Positions 1 to 10,007 of a stretch of 31,881 nt of DNA are shown in pieces. Location of the stretch: positions 1 through 31,881 of the forward strand of contig JAMQCK010000280.1 of the NCBI GenBank assembly GCA_024196135.1. Reading direction: 5' to 3'. This stretch comes from Pleurotus ostreatus/Saccharomyces cerevisiae fusant (lineage: Eukaryota > Opisthokonta). The position numbers and the translations under genes were made by a program. Position 1 is the stretch's first letter; every line of letters begins with the position of its first letter. The notes under the pieces were generated by a model. That model did not search any database, was not told the DNA's origin, and saw nothing but the letters and a program-made list of their open reading frames with translations.

Positions 1-85
1 TGTTCCCTGGCTTGAACAAAACAGCCTTGCTTCCCTCGCCCCCTTTTGAGTGATACTCGACCTATTGTAGGCTACATTCGCCACC

Positions 86-534
86 GGCGCTAGGACCCGC
101 CCTCGAGTCGAGCTTGCGCGAGCAGAGAGCCTTCAGCGTGAGTTACAACGTGAGCTCGCCGCTATCGAGACATATAGGCGACCGCCCCAGTACGCCTTCG
201 CTTGGTCATTACTCCTTTTCACCGAGTCTCGCTCGAGCTCTTCGACGTGATCTTCATGCACGTCGTCAACAGAGATGCCGATCGGCGTGCTTTCTCGTAC
301 TTTTTCTCGAACGCTACATCTACGCGGACGGCGCTCTCTCACGCTTGCTCACGCTGGCGACAGCGCGTGATGTCGAGCAGCGCCGCTGTCTTTTGCGGAG
401 CCTCCTGCCGTTGCTTTCATCTCGCTGGCTCCCACTACCTTCCTCCGTTTACGGCTGTACATATCAGTATTGGAGAAAAGAGTATCTCTCACTCAACGGG
501 ATGGCAGCCGCGAACCGAACACTACTGTGATTAG
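86..534 (+). pseudogene. F-box protein relic, frameshifted
   Basis: Two adjacent reading frames together resemble the start of a mushroom F-box protein. The first frame (about 86-200) reads as a charged helix containing LQRELQRELAAIETYR, the kind of segment that precedes the F-box in many Agaricomycete proteins. The F-box-like part (VSLELFDVIFMHVV) and the following ALSHACSRWRQ motif lie in a different frame from about 202 on. The join would need a frameshift near 180-202. After about 400 the similarity fades and a stop occurs at 532-534. F-box proteins recruit substrates to SCF ubiquitin ligases, but this copy is too short and too disrupted to be expected to work. The family call rests on motif recognition only. 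An unseen intron could explain the frame change, though no convincing GT-AG pair was found there. Confidence 0.4.
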
Positions 535-1306
535 GTCGGAAGGCAGCGACTGCAGCGAAAGGTGATCAGAGCTCGAGTACTCGAGATTTTGGTACAAGGG
601 GAATAGGAAGGAGCAAAGATTTCACAGCTTCACATGGAATAATATCTATTGGGTGAAGCCACGCCGAGTGCGTACGGTAATTGCGCAAAGCGAGGTCTCG
701 AAAAGTTGAACTTCATCACGTGCATTCTCGGAATTATCCGAGTTTGAGAGTCGGGGACCGGGCGCCCCGCGCCGCTACCGATACATAGCGGTCGTTGCCG
801 CCACTTCGTTTGTTCAACATGATACATGGCGGTCGTTGCAATGAAACTCTGTAAGGGCACAGCGAGGCTTCTAAAAGTTCACTTTTGCCGAACTGCGGTC
901 TGACCCTGCTATCGAAGGGCAGGCTGATTGGCCCGCCACGTGGCGCGCATCATTCTCATCATTCACAGGTTGATTCACGGCCATTCGCATATTCTGTCCA
1001 CCATCGTTCGAATAGGAGGCCGACCTGCTCTTTTGCTACCTCAGGTTTATTCCATCTGGGTAAGTTTACTCTCCTGTACTGCAATTCCTTGCTGAGTCTC
1101 TTGCTCAACTTGCGCCATGTGTGAGATTCTCTGCGACGCAAGAAATCCTGCCCTCGAGCTCTGCCCGGGCTTCGGGCCACGGCCACAAGCTTTTTTCCAT
1201 CACATGGAATTCATTCCTTTGTTCTCTATACTTAGAACATGGCCCGACTTTGTTTGCGACTGCGCTGATTATCCCCGAGCGAGCCGAATCGATCGAAGAG
1301 CCGCGA
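535..1306. other. Non-coding stretch left of the transposon
   Basis: No open frame here shows a recognisable protein or splice-consistent gene. The last part (roughly 1150-1306) was, before the transposon arrived, directly upstream of the TATA box now at 4847-4854. It is therefore probably the displaced distal promoter of the gene at 4933-7540 (inference). No repeats or RNA genes were seen. Confidence 0.4.
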
Positions 1307-1308
1307 TA

Positions 1309-1438
1309 CTGTATCACCCTAGGTGTTTGACGCTTTCCGCGAATCCGCACAAACTCCCGGTGAACCCCCCTCGGAGTGACCGTTTTGCGTCCGGAAAAAA
1401 GGCTAGGGCAGCTTTTTGATACCCCTCTATCGGTTGGT
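1309..1438 (+). repeat. Left terminal inverted repeat (130 bp)
   Basis: This is the inverted counterpart of 4717-4846 with 127 of 130 positions matching. The three differences lie in the inner half of the repeat. Such long repeats contain the transposase binding sites in related elements. Confidence 0.95.
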
Positions 1439-1694
1439 AGTAAAGGTTTGCGTGTGCTTCTCGAGGTGACCACGATAACGACCGAAAAGCCAAGATGTCT
1501 GCCGAGATGTCACATAATGTCACGGTGGCGCCGAGTTGCCGACAACGGCCGCGCCTCGGCGTGTCGGCTATTCCCGCAACGTTGCTCTCCAGCGCTGCCG
1601 CCGCACCAAATTAGCTTCAGCAGAGCTGCCGAAGGTCCTACATTTCTGATTAAGGTCTCTTGATGTGAGTATACAGTATTCAACAAAGTAAGGA

Positions 1695-4478
1695 CTACTG
1701 AGAAGAGGATAGATCAGGAAAGTAGGATGTGGTAGGGGAAAAGGGAGGGTAGTATGTGCTCTGTGAGTCAAACACGGATGGCTGGATAGTTGTATACTGT
1801 AGCTGGCTGTCCGCGGCGGTGTGATATGATGAATAAGGATATGTGAAAGTAAAATCCGTGGATGGGAGGGTAGGATATCTATTGAAAGCGAACAAATGAT
1901 GATTGTCCATGAAATGCGATGCGGCAGGGGTTGTATGATCTTCTGAGGCGTAGCCTGGCTGTCCCTGAGCGCCCTGAACATCTGTCGAGGCGGAGGTCGA
2001 CGCGTCCGAGGCGCCTACACGCTGTGTGGCATTGGGGTCGACGTTCTCCTGCTCTGCTGCGGCCCGCGATGCACGCGTAATTCGGGCTTGCTCGCGCGAG
2101 CGCTCGGCCACCTTTCGTGCACGTTCCTCGAATTGGGGGAGCTCAGGATCAAGCAGGTTAGCGTAGCGCGGCATCACCCAGACCTCTGGCTCCGCCTTGA
2201 ATTTTGCGCGAAGCCGAGCGAGGAGTTCGCTCTTGGTGCCCTCCGTCGAAAGATGAAGCGCCCACGCGATATCCTGAAGCTCCTCCAGCTTCTTCGTGTG
2301 AAGGCGGCCGAAGAACGGTGACTGTTCGTGTTCTTGCCTCGCGCGACGCTCGAGGTCTTTCCGCTGCTTCTCCTGCCTTGCCCTCTCGCGCTCTGCCTTC
2401 TCAGCCGCCTTCTGCCGATCCCTTGCGTCCTCCTCGGCTGCGTGGTCGACAACACTGTCCAGTGTCAGACAACGAGCGCCATAGGCACGGACCTTACGTG
2501 TTGTCCGCTGTGATTCCTTCGTGCGCGCGAGCGCCTTCTGCTTCCATTCCTCGGCAGCCGCTTCCGCAAGCACACAGCTGGCATGTGCAACGCGAAGGTC
2601 AGTATCCAATTGAGACACGGTCGTCTCCAGCGTCCTGACCCGACCCTTGAGGTCCTCGATGTCCCTCTCATAAGAGCGGCGCTTCCTTCGATTATTCGAC
2701 GGTGACACTGGTTTCTCGGGAGATGGCGGAGGCGGCGGCGGCATTGAGAAGGCGGGTGAGTTCGAATACTGGGTGGGCCATCTTGCGTTGGAAAGGGGAC
2801 GGCGTGAAGTCGGTGTACTAGGAAGGGGGGTGGAAGGCAGGGTCGGGGAAGCTGGCGGTGTCGTGGTCATCGCAGGTGCGGATGGGTCCACTGCGGATGA
2901 TGATGGTGTAGCTGGGGCGCTGAGACCCAGCTCTGAGTCATCGCCTATCGCAGTGCGTACGCCGGAAGTGGTGGTACATGCACCCTCGACCCCTCGTCCA
3001 GTGGTTTCGGTAGACGTGCATTCACTTGCATTGTCGGGGATGGCATCGTTGTCATCATCGTCTTCGTCCACGAGAATGACGATGCGGCCGTTAGCTCGGG
3101 GAGGGGGGGTGGGATACGACTCCGGCACGACACGTGCGACAGTCGAAGTGAGCTGACTGGGCCCAAAGTCGGCGTCGGTGAAGAGATGGGGGTTGAAGGG
3201 CCACAGACCCGTGTCTCGAAAAGCGGCCTCGATAACTGTCGGTGAAAATACCTCCTTCCGTATGGACATGTACATCCGCAGGAAGTCGGCACGAGGCATA
3301 TCGTGGTTATACATCTGTATGTATTTGCGAACCTCCTCCCGCCATTTCGTCTTGAAAGTCCCGAAGACACCGACATCGAGGGGTTGTAGCTTGTGAGTGG
3401 TATGCGCGGGGAGACTATACAGGATGATGTTGTTCTCCCGAGCGAGTCGCAGGACTTCGTACGTCTCGTGCGACTTGTGGCCATCCATGATCAGGAGAAT
3501 CGGGTCGTCCGGAGATTCGCGTCGTGCGGTCGCATGGGGAATGAAGCATTTGCGAAGGTAATCCGCAAACAGGTCGTCGTCCGTCCAGCCTTTCGGCGAA
3601 TTTCCTAGACTACAATGTACCGTTAGTTCGAGTCTACACAGAACTGTGGCGCGCACTTACGTGATTCGAGGGTCAATTTGACGGCCAACCTTTGTCTCCT
3701 CCAGATCAAACCCTTCACCAGGATGAATGAACATAGGCGCGGGCGAACCATCAGGTTCCACGCAGATCGCCTCCATCACTGTCGTGAGCTCCAAGCTCTC
3801 ACTGCTGAGCTTATACTGCTTCCCGCGCATGTCGGGAGGCATCGCATACTTCCGTCGCCCCGACTTCTTCCCTCCACCCTTCTGCATCCCTTGCTCATCG
3901 AGGTTGTAGGCGTTGCGTGGCTTGACGCCCCTCGACTTGATGATCCCTTCATACAGCTCGTAATGCTGTCTCACAGTCGTCGGGTTGAAAGCGCGCGCGC
4001 GCTTGGGGTCAAGGTTCAATGTCCGTGCAAAGCACAGACGCTTCTCGTGCCGCTTAAGGAAGCGGTCAACCCAGTTTTTCCCAACGGGGTACCCGGCGAG
4101 ACTGCTTGCCAGAGCCGCGATCTTTGGCTTGTCCGCGGGGTCGCCTCGCTGAGATGCGAGGTGCAGCCAAGTGAGAAGGGACTTCTCTGCGTCAGGCTTA
4201 ACGGCCTGCTGCGCTCCGTGTGCCGCACGGGCAGGTTGGTGGCTCTTCTCAAAGCGGCTGCGCAGGGTGCCGACCTTGATGAAGACGTGGTGGCTACGGT
4301 CTTTGGGTTGTTGGCTATTGATGAACTTGACAGCCTCCTCGAACTTGGGTCTGCCTGCTGGATGCCGGAACGCGGGCGTGTGCAGGAGCGCGCAGGCCTG
4401 AGCGTAACGAGCCTCCTGATCGTCTTGGGTGGTCTTCTTGCCGTTGCGAGGGGGCGGCTGACGGCGTCGACGTGTCAT
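1695..4478 (-). CDS. DDE_1-type transposase with CENP-B-like HTH and C-terminal SAP-like domain
   Basis: Two exons (4478-3661 and 3609-1695) joined over a 51-nt GTAAGT...TGTAG intron give 910 aa. The enzyme should cut and paste the surrounding element in the nucleus. Seen in order: a basic N-terminus; an HTH/CENP-B-like segment at about 116-148 ending WVDRFLKRHEKRL; the DDE catalytic core with D194 (YNLDEQG), D315 (LIMDGHKSH) and D351 (HKLQPLDVG), the last two separated by 35 residues; a low-complexity Pro/Ser/Thr linker; a charged coiled coil at about 580-700; a SAP-like motif at about 708-745 (LEELQDIAWALHL, then GTKSELLARLRAKF); and a Tyr/Ser-rich tail. The start was chosen at MTRRRR, about 25-35 nt past a TATA-like stretch; an in-frame upstream ATG at 4622 also exists. 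The two open frames abut in different phases, and the intron restores DPRITLGNSPKGW across the core. Confidence 0.92.
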
Positions 4479-4716
4479 AGAGGCAAGGATATGATATTCA
4501 ATAAGATATATGTGCGCGTAGAGGACGCGGTGTACAGCTTGAGCGAGCGGGTATGACGGTTTGTGGACAAGAAGCACGTCGCGATCGAGCGCAAGTCTGC
4601 CGAGCTCGGCAGCGTGCCGCATTCGGCCGGCCGGGGCCCGCTTTGACCTCTGTCACGCTCTGAAGCCCTCCCCTACATTCTCGTGTGTATACTGACGATA
4701 CCACCGATATAAGTTC

Positions 4717-4846
4717 ACCAATCGATAGAGGGGTATCAAAAAGCTACCCTAGCCTTTTTTCCGGACGAAAAACGGTCACTCCGAGGGGGGTTCACCGGGA
4801 GTTTGTGCGGATTCGCGGAAAGCGTCAAACACCTAGGGTGATACAG
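4717..4846 (-). repeat. Right terminal inverted repeat (130 bp)
   Basis: This is the inverted partner of 1309-1438. Its outer end (GGTGATACAG) abuts the TA duplication that is also the first two bases of the downstream TATATAAG box. Confidence 0.95.
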
Positions 4847-4854
4847 TATATAAG
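4847..4854 (+). promoter_or_regulatory. TATA box at the transposon junction
   Basis: TATATAAG lies 78 bp before the start codon at 4933 and is followed by a pyrimidine-rich leader typical of fungal transcription starts. Its first TA is also the right target-site duplication of the transposon, so the box survived the insertion but its upstream neighbourhood was replaced by the terminal repeat. Confidence 0.65.
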
Positions 4855-4932
4855 AGTGGTGTTTGACAACTGCCACCCAATTTTCCTCACTTTCACCCAG
4901 CTCTGTTGCTTCCTCTTCGCACACCTTCCACC

Positions 4933-7540
4933 ATGGCGACTCAGTCACCCGAAAAAGACGCAATGAATCGTGAATTCGCTCGCATGAGCGGGATGCTCTA
5001 CGATCTAAATCCCCGCAACTTCGAAGACCGATGGTACGCGCTCGTCGGGATCGAATTGAACAGGCTGTGCCGCCACATCAACTGCAACGCTGTTTCTACT
5101 GCGCAGGACTCCGTTTGGGCAGGCAATACCTACCCGGACCCAACCAGGCTCGCGGACGTCGTCGTCAAGCTCGGCCCGAGCCCAACGGGCGATAGTGAGC
5201 AGAAGGACCCCGTCGGCAAGGGTGAGTACTAGCCATCCATAATATATTCCGCATGCTCAACGTAGAAGCAGCGCAGGTTCAACCATCCAACAAGGCAATC
5301 CGAGTTGCAGGTTCGTGTGCATGCTCCCATCGTTTTCAATCACACACTTACCTGTGCTCGCTCTCTAGGCAATGACTGGGTGGGAGATTTTGATGACGCC
5401 CCAGACATCGAGCAAATCGGAGCGGCGGCGTTCAAGGTAAGTGGTATTGCGAGCGTCACGGACGACCCTGCTGACACGCTACATGTGTTGTAGGATCTGA
5501 ACCTCGCAGCGGTACTAGCAAGCCAGATACCACATGATCCAGCTCCTTCGGTAATGCGTAACTCCTTCGAATTGTCCATGATGCTCAATGATCGCAGGCC
5601 TCACAAGAAGCACACGGAACTGTGCAGGGAGCGAACAACTTGAACGTACGTAGGCTTGCTTCTGACCGTCTTTCACTCATGGCTCAACTACCAGACGGGC
5701 ACTGGACAGCAAAGTGGGCCATCCCCTGAGGCACAAGCACCCGACTTGACGCAGCCTTATCAACCATCTATGAGCGCTCGAACCGTGACTGGCGGTAATA
5801 GCCATCGAGTGCCGGACAGCGCCATCAACGGTTATGTCTCGATCGATTTTACCCTCGACAAGATGAAGGAGGCTACCGAAGAGCGAGAGAGCTGGACGAC
5901 GGCCGCCGTGAATGAACGGCGTGCTCATCCTACCCCTGCCCCTACGCAGTCCAACACGGCCATAGATCCCAAGAATCTCCAGAGTGGCGTCAATCAAGGT
6001 GCGTCATGTAGCCCACTACTTTGTTACCAGGCTGACTTCGCTTCAGCACCGGTCGCGCAGCAATCCGAGGGGGCGACAGGGTCTACATCGTCTCGAAGGC
6101 CGCTTGTCATGGATCAGAGCACGGGCACGATTCATGAGGAGCTTGAAAAACTGCCGCCCACTGACCCTGATGACTTCGATGCTCTCGTCAACCCGCTCCC
6201 AATCTACCGCGACCGCTCCGGCCTGATTGTCGAGTTCAAGCTCCTCAACGCCGAATCAAAACGCTTGCCTTCACGCCAACAATCAGCGCAGACAACCCCT
6301 ACATTCGAAGCATCCATGAAAAACCAAATGAAAGCCGCGCAGATCGGTAATTTGGAGCAGGTGGGCTTGTTTACGGCAATCATAAGAAACTCTGAGGCTT
6401 ACAGAACATCCGCAGATCCGCGTATTTTTTGCCAGCCCTCACTGGGATCATCAAGAATCCGTCATGCTCCTCGCTACCGCCGGCGATTTCGGGACACATA
6501 CCATCGCTACACGCGACCACAAGGCCAAAAAGCCTGCCTTCTCCATTCAGCCGTGGTCGCCTCCCGTGTGGTTTGGGTCGAAGGCAAGCCAGCGCCGCGA
6601 AGAGAAGATGATTCGATGGATCAACGAGACGTTCAGCCCCGAGGCAATGAGGGAGATTGCAGTTCAGTTGCGCGATGAAGCCATCCGCCGCTCGCTTGAG
6701 CGTCAGAAGACTCCCCCTGAAGACGACGGTGGTGATGGGCCAACCGGACCTCCTGGGCCTCCTGGGCCTCCCGGGCCTCCCGAACCTCCGGCGGACCCCA
6801 AGACTCGAAAGCGCAAGCACCCCAGCAACCCCGTAGAGCCTCCTCGTCGGAGTATCAGGAATCGAACTGGGAACCCATACGCCAGAACCATCGCGCAGAA
6901 CGAACACGCCGACGCCCCACCTCCTGTTCCGCCTATGCCCGGTACTGGAGACGAGTCTGGCACAAACCATGGACGACCAGCTCAAGACACCGCTAATAGA
7001 GCCGCTGCTCAACCCGAGCCCTCTGGAACCTCTGAATCTGCTTCGCGCGCCCCGCCTACCCGCAGGACCAAACCACTGCCCCGCAGGCTTGGCCCCAATG
7101 GTCCCGGCGACTTGAAGGGCAAGGGAAAGGCGCGTGCTGAGCCTGTCGTCGAGAACGAGCAAGACGACGATTCCTCTGCACAATCGGAGCCTGACGACGC
7201 TCGTCCGACCAAGAAGGCTCGTGAACACTCGCCGGCCGAGGCTTCAGACGCCAGCGAGGCGCCACCCCCCGATTCTCCCGTTTTCTCCGATACGTCTACC
7301 TTGACGGATATCTCGGTTTTGGGAGAACAGATTCAGAGGGAAAATGACGCTCTGACCGCACTTCAAAAGGAGAAGAAGAGGATCCTTGAGATACAGGCCT
7401 TGCAGGCGGCAGCGCGCCGACCAATCAACCGCGCTCTGACCGGCCAGCCGTCGATGCCTGCTGGGCCGTCTGGAGCGAATGGTGAGGGGCGCGCTCAGGA
7501 GCCCTCCAGGTTGACTCGCTCGAGGTCTACGAGGTACTAA
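4933..7540 (+). CDS. Unrecognised 749-aa protein, probably nuclear
   Basis: Eight exons close in frame: 4933-5221, 5266-5310, 5369-5436, 5494-5550, 5598-5645, 5695-5998, 6047-6360 and 6416-7540. Introns are 43-58 nt with GT-AG ends. The start follows a CACC and a good TATA box. I do not recognise a family. The N-terminus (MSGMLYDLNPRNFEDRWYAL) and the region from about residue 310 to 460 (ending in WFGSKASQRREEKMIRWINE) look folded. The rest is rich in Pro, Ser and charge. About residue 479 is a short collagen-like run (GPPGPPGPPGPP), followed by basic clusters that could be nuclear signals (TRKRKHP, RRSIRNR, TKKAREH). A leucine/charged helix near residues 680-710 could be a coiled coil, and the tail is Arg/Ser-rich (TRSRSTRY). 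No signal peptide or membrane segment is seen. Nuclear location and any DNA or RNA role are inference from composition only. A transposon sits immediately upstream. Confidence 0.75.
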
Positions 7541-7967
7541 CTTCAACCCGCCGAGCCACCTGATGGCGTCGAAGGGTAGTTGGCGTGTTCACGGTAGGTA
7601 TAGTACGAGCTGTAAAGTTATCGAGGTACGCGTAGCAATGTTTTTTTATTGGAGCTCCCAAGTCCAACGGCGATAAATTGGGCGTCACGATTGACGCGTC
7701 AAGAGTGCATTAGATCTGTCGAGCCCAACTGCGGTCAACTTCGCTAGTAAACATCGCGAGCCATGGGGTGCATGCTCAATACTGTAGCGTCCAAATTCCC
7801 TGTTGCTTTCTCTGCATCTGTCAAGTCAAACCCTGCGCAGACACCGCATCACTCAATGCTATCCAGTCGACAGACGACGTGCGTGCGGTTTGGAATGATA
7901 TGTTGGCGAGAGAAAAATAGAAAGACGGTCGTCGTAGTATGTACATAGTACATGACACCGTGTATAC
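7541..7967. other. Intergenic region between convergent genes
   Basis: This stretch holds the 3' flank of the 749-aa gene and the 3' flank of the first small-gene copy. A T-rich run occurs at about 7640-7647. I see no gene, repeat or RNA here. Confidence 0.4.
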
Positions 7968-8652
7968 TCAGGAGCGTACGGTATGACAGATACAATCGGT
8001 CGATACCAAGCAAAAGGAAGAGCGGTTCGCTACCAGTTTATTCGCAGTACATCTGGACAAGCACGGTGAGCACGACGCAGCGCACAACGACGGACAGGGC
8101 ACTCTTGGCTGCCTGAGACGGCGCACTATGGGCTCTGTTCGCGTGTTGAGGAGTTCTCTGAATTTCTGGATACGTGCAGCGGGGCGCAGAAGGTTTTCCA
8201 ACGTATCAGCGATAGAGATGGCCGCCAGGTGGATGAGCCGCCCATCCTTCAGCTCGCACTCGTGCAGACCCTGGCCACGCGAGATGCCGATCCCAGCCTC
8301 CAGCCGCTCGAAGTACCTCATGATTGTGAAGGACCGGTCGCCGTAAAAGAGCCTGTCGCCGTTGGGATCGACCTGCCTAACCTTACACATATTGTATATT
8401 TTCGAGGTCGAGGTGGCGTAGCAGAGACCATATACGTCGGAACGCTGCAGGTACATACGTGCGGCCGAGCGAGTCTTGGTACATTTTGGAGCTCTGGTTG
8501 AACATGCCCTGCGAGACGACCATACTCCGAACATCGTCGTCGTCGGGGTCGGTCGTGTATACAATTGTGTATGGAGAACCACTCATTGGGCGGGCGATAG
8601 TCTGGTGAAATTTGAGGCTGCACGTACCTTCGGCTCTGCGCATGGCCAGCAT
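7968..8652 (-). pseudogene. Unrecognised small gene, copy A, frameshifted
   Basis: On the minus strand the frame from about 8600 reads VYTTDPDDDDVRSMVVSQG and ends near LGRTY. The rest of the protein (LQRSDVYGLCYATSTSKIYN, then MCKVRQ, through a GDRSFTIMRYFERLE stretch to PAARIQKFRELLN) continues in another frame. Alignment with copy B (9082-9838) shows that copy A has four extra bases at about 8451-8458, which explains the shift. A 14-nt GT...AG at this point is too short to be an intron. Upstream sequence offers a possible exon ending at a GTACGT donor near 8635, but the 5' structure could not be settled. A TATA-like TATAAG on the minus strand near 8885-8893 could be its promoter. No family is recognised; the core looks like a small folded domain with conserved Tyr, Cys and charged residues. 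The protein may be dead, or a sequencing error may be involved. Confidence 0.55.
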
Positions 8653-9081
8653 GGAAAATGATTGCGCGGGTAAAATTTCCGAGGAAAGGGGGCGGTCGCC
8701 TCTGTTACATTATGGCGGGCGTGCAGCGAACGAGATGAAGGTGGAGGACAAGCTACAGGGCGGCGCTTGGTCTGATCCCGGATCAGAATGCCGCGTGGAT
8801 GTCATGTGCCTTCAAGTTCATCGTCGCTCACAGAGTACCATGAGCCCAAGCTCCGTCCGAAGGGGCGACATAACCCGCATATAAGCTTATAGAATGCAGT
8901 TTGTGAGCGTGGGACAGCTAGACGAAAACATCAGAAGTACAGATGATGTTTGCAGCTGGGTTCGGATAACGAGAAACGGTAGTCTGATATAGTGGCGGTA
9001 TCGTGCGACAGGGAACCCATCCGCCAGTCCAAAGGCAAGAATCGCACGGAGGTCTCAAGGACCATACACCTTCAGATGAGA
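8653..9081. other. Spacer between the two paralogous copies
   Basis: This region probably holds the promoter and 5' end of copy A, including a TATAAG-like box on the minus strand near 8885-8893, and the 3' flank of copy B. No separate gene is supported. Confidence 0.35.
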
Positions 9082-9838
9082 TTAGCTTGCCTTCCGAATC
9101 AGAGGGCAATGCAGAGGACGCGCTCTAGGTTGCCTGACCCGACGTACAATGGGCTCTTTCTTGGTGTTGAGAAGCTCCTTGAACTTTTGGATGCGGGCCG
9201 CTGGGCGGGGAAGGGCTTCCAGCGTATCTGTCATAGCAATGACCGCTAGGTACTATACCAGCCGTCCGTCCTTCAAGTCGACCTCGTTCAAGCCATTCTC
9301 GATCGAAATACCGGTGGCGTCCTCCAGCCGTTCGAGGTACTTCATGATCGTGAAACAACGATCGCCGTAGAATATTCTCTTGCCATTGGGCCCATTCTGC
9401 CTGACCTTGCACATGTTGTATATGTGCGACGTTGTGGTAGCGAAACATAGGGCGTATACGTCGGGCATCTGAAGATATGGGCGGCCTAGCGCGTCTTCAT
9501 AGATTCTAGCGTTAGGCTGGTCAGACAAGCCCGGCGAAACGACCATGCGCCGAACATCGCTGTCTTCGGGGTCCGTCGTGTAAGCAACTTCAACGACATC
9601 AGACAGGCGACGATGATAGTGCTATGGGGTACGCACCAAAAGGTTTGCTCATTCTCTTGTTTGCTGGATGAGATACGAGTTCAACTCGGGCTCTGATGAG
9701 GGGAAATGACAAGGCGCGTACGTGTGACCGCGTACGAATGCCGGCTTCTTTGTGACCTGCCGCCAAAAGGATTACCGTACATATCACGCATGCTGTGGTT
9801 GACTTCAGGACCCGAATAATGCGCTTCTGCCACTTCAT
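9082..9838 (-). pseudogene. Unrecognised small gene, copy B, with in-frame stop
   Basis: This is the paralog of copy A on the same strand. The best-conserved part runs from YTTDPEDSDVRRMVV through ALGRPYLQMPDVYALCFATT and IYNMCKVRQ to LNEVDLKDGRLV. It then meets TAG at 9253-9255. Immediately after that stop the same frame stays open and still matches copy A (TDTLEALPRPAARIQKFKEL), ending at TAA 9082-9084. Copy A lacks the extra codon at this point. A plausible first exon begins at 9838 with MKWQKRIIRVLKSTTACVIC and a hydrophobic run resembling a signal or membrane anchor; the exon may end at a GTGCGT donor near 9635, followed by a roughly 49-nt intron. That 5' model is tentative. No family is recognised. 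If translated, the product would lack about 45 C-terminal residues. Confidence 0.5.
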
Positions 9839-9892
9839 GTTGATCGACACACACACCCTCGGGAATGTGATCATGAACGGCCACTCCTGCGT

Positions 9893-9899
9893 ATATATT
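9893..9899 (-). promoter_or_regulatory. TATA-like box for copy B
   Basis: The minus strand reads CAATATATACGC about 55 bp before the proposed start at 9838. It fits a core promoter for the small gene but is a common sequence. Confidence 0.35.
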
Positions 9900-10007
9900 G
9901 CACAACCTTCGGCAGATATTCTTCTACGATTCGGACCCTTCACTTCTTTCTCGTCTCGAATTCCCGTTCGCCCTTTCCCAGTCTTCGTGTATCTCCATTC
10001 CATTCGT

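Larger units (their letters stand above)
1309..4846 (-). mobile_element. Complete Fot1/pogo-type (Tc1/mariner superfamily) DNA transposon
   Basis: The element is 3538 bp and starts CTGTATCACCCTAGGTG. It has 130-bp terminal inverted repeats (1309-1438 and 4717-4846), which differ at only 3 positions in a direct comparison. It is flanked by TA at 1307-1308 and 4847-4848, the target duplication expected for the Tc1/mariner superfamily. Inside, on the minus strand, is one transposase gene whose single-intron reading frame closes without a break. Near-identical ends, clean TA flanks and an open transposase frame suggest a young, possibly active autonomous copy. The empty site would have read gccgcgaTAtataag, so the element landed on the edge of a TATA box. 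Confidence 0.93.

Noticed and set aside
1695..4622. Two separate abutting transposase genes on the minus strand
   Set aside because: A 51-nt GT-AG intron at 3610-3660 joins the frames and restores an unbroken DDE core, so this is one gene with two exons.
6710..6790. Collagen-like gene or structural triple helix
   Set aside because: The GPP run is only about five repeats inside a larger charged protein, too short to define a collagen.
8440..8465. Tiny intron explaining the frame change in copy A
   Set aside because: The only GT...AG pair is 14 nt and does not restore the frame shared with copy B.
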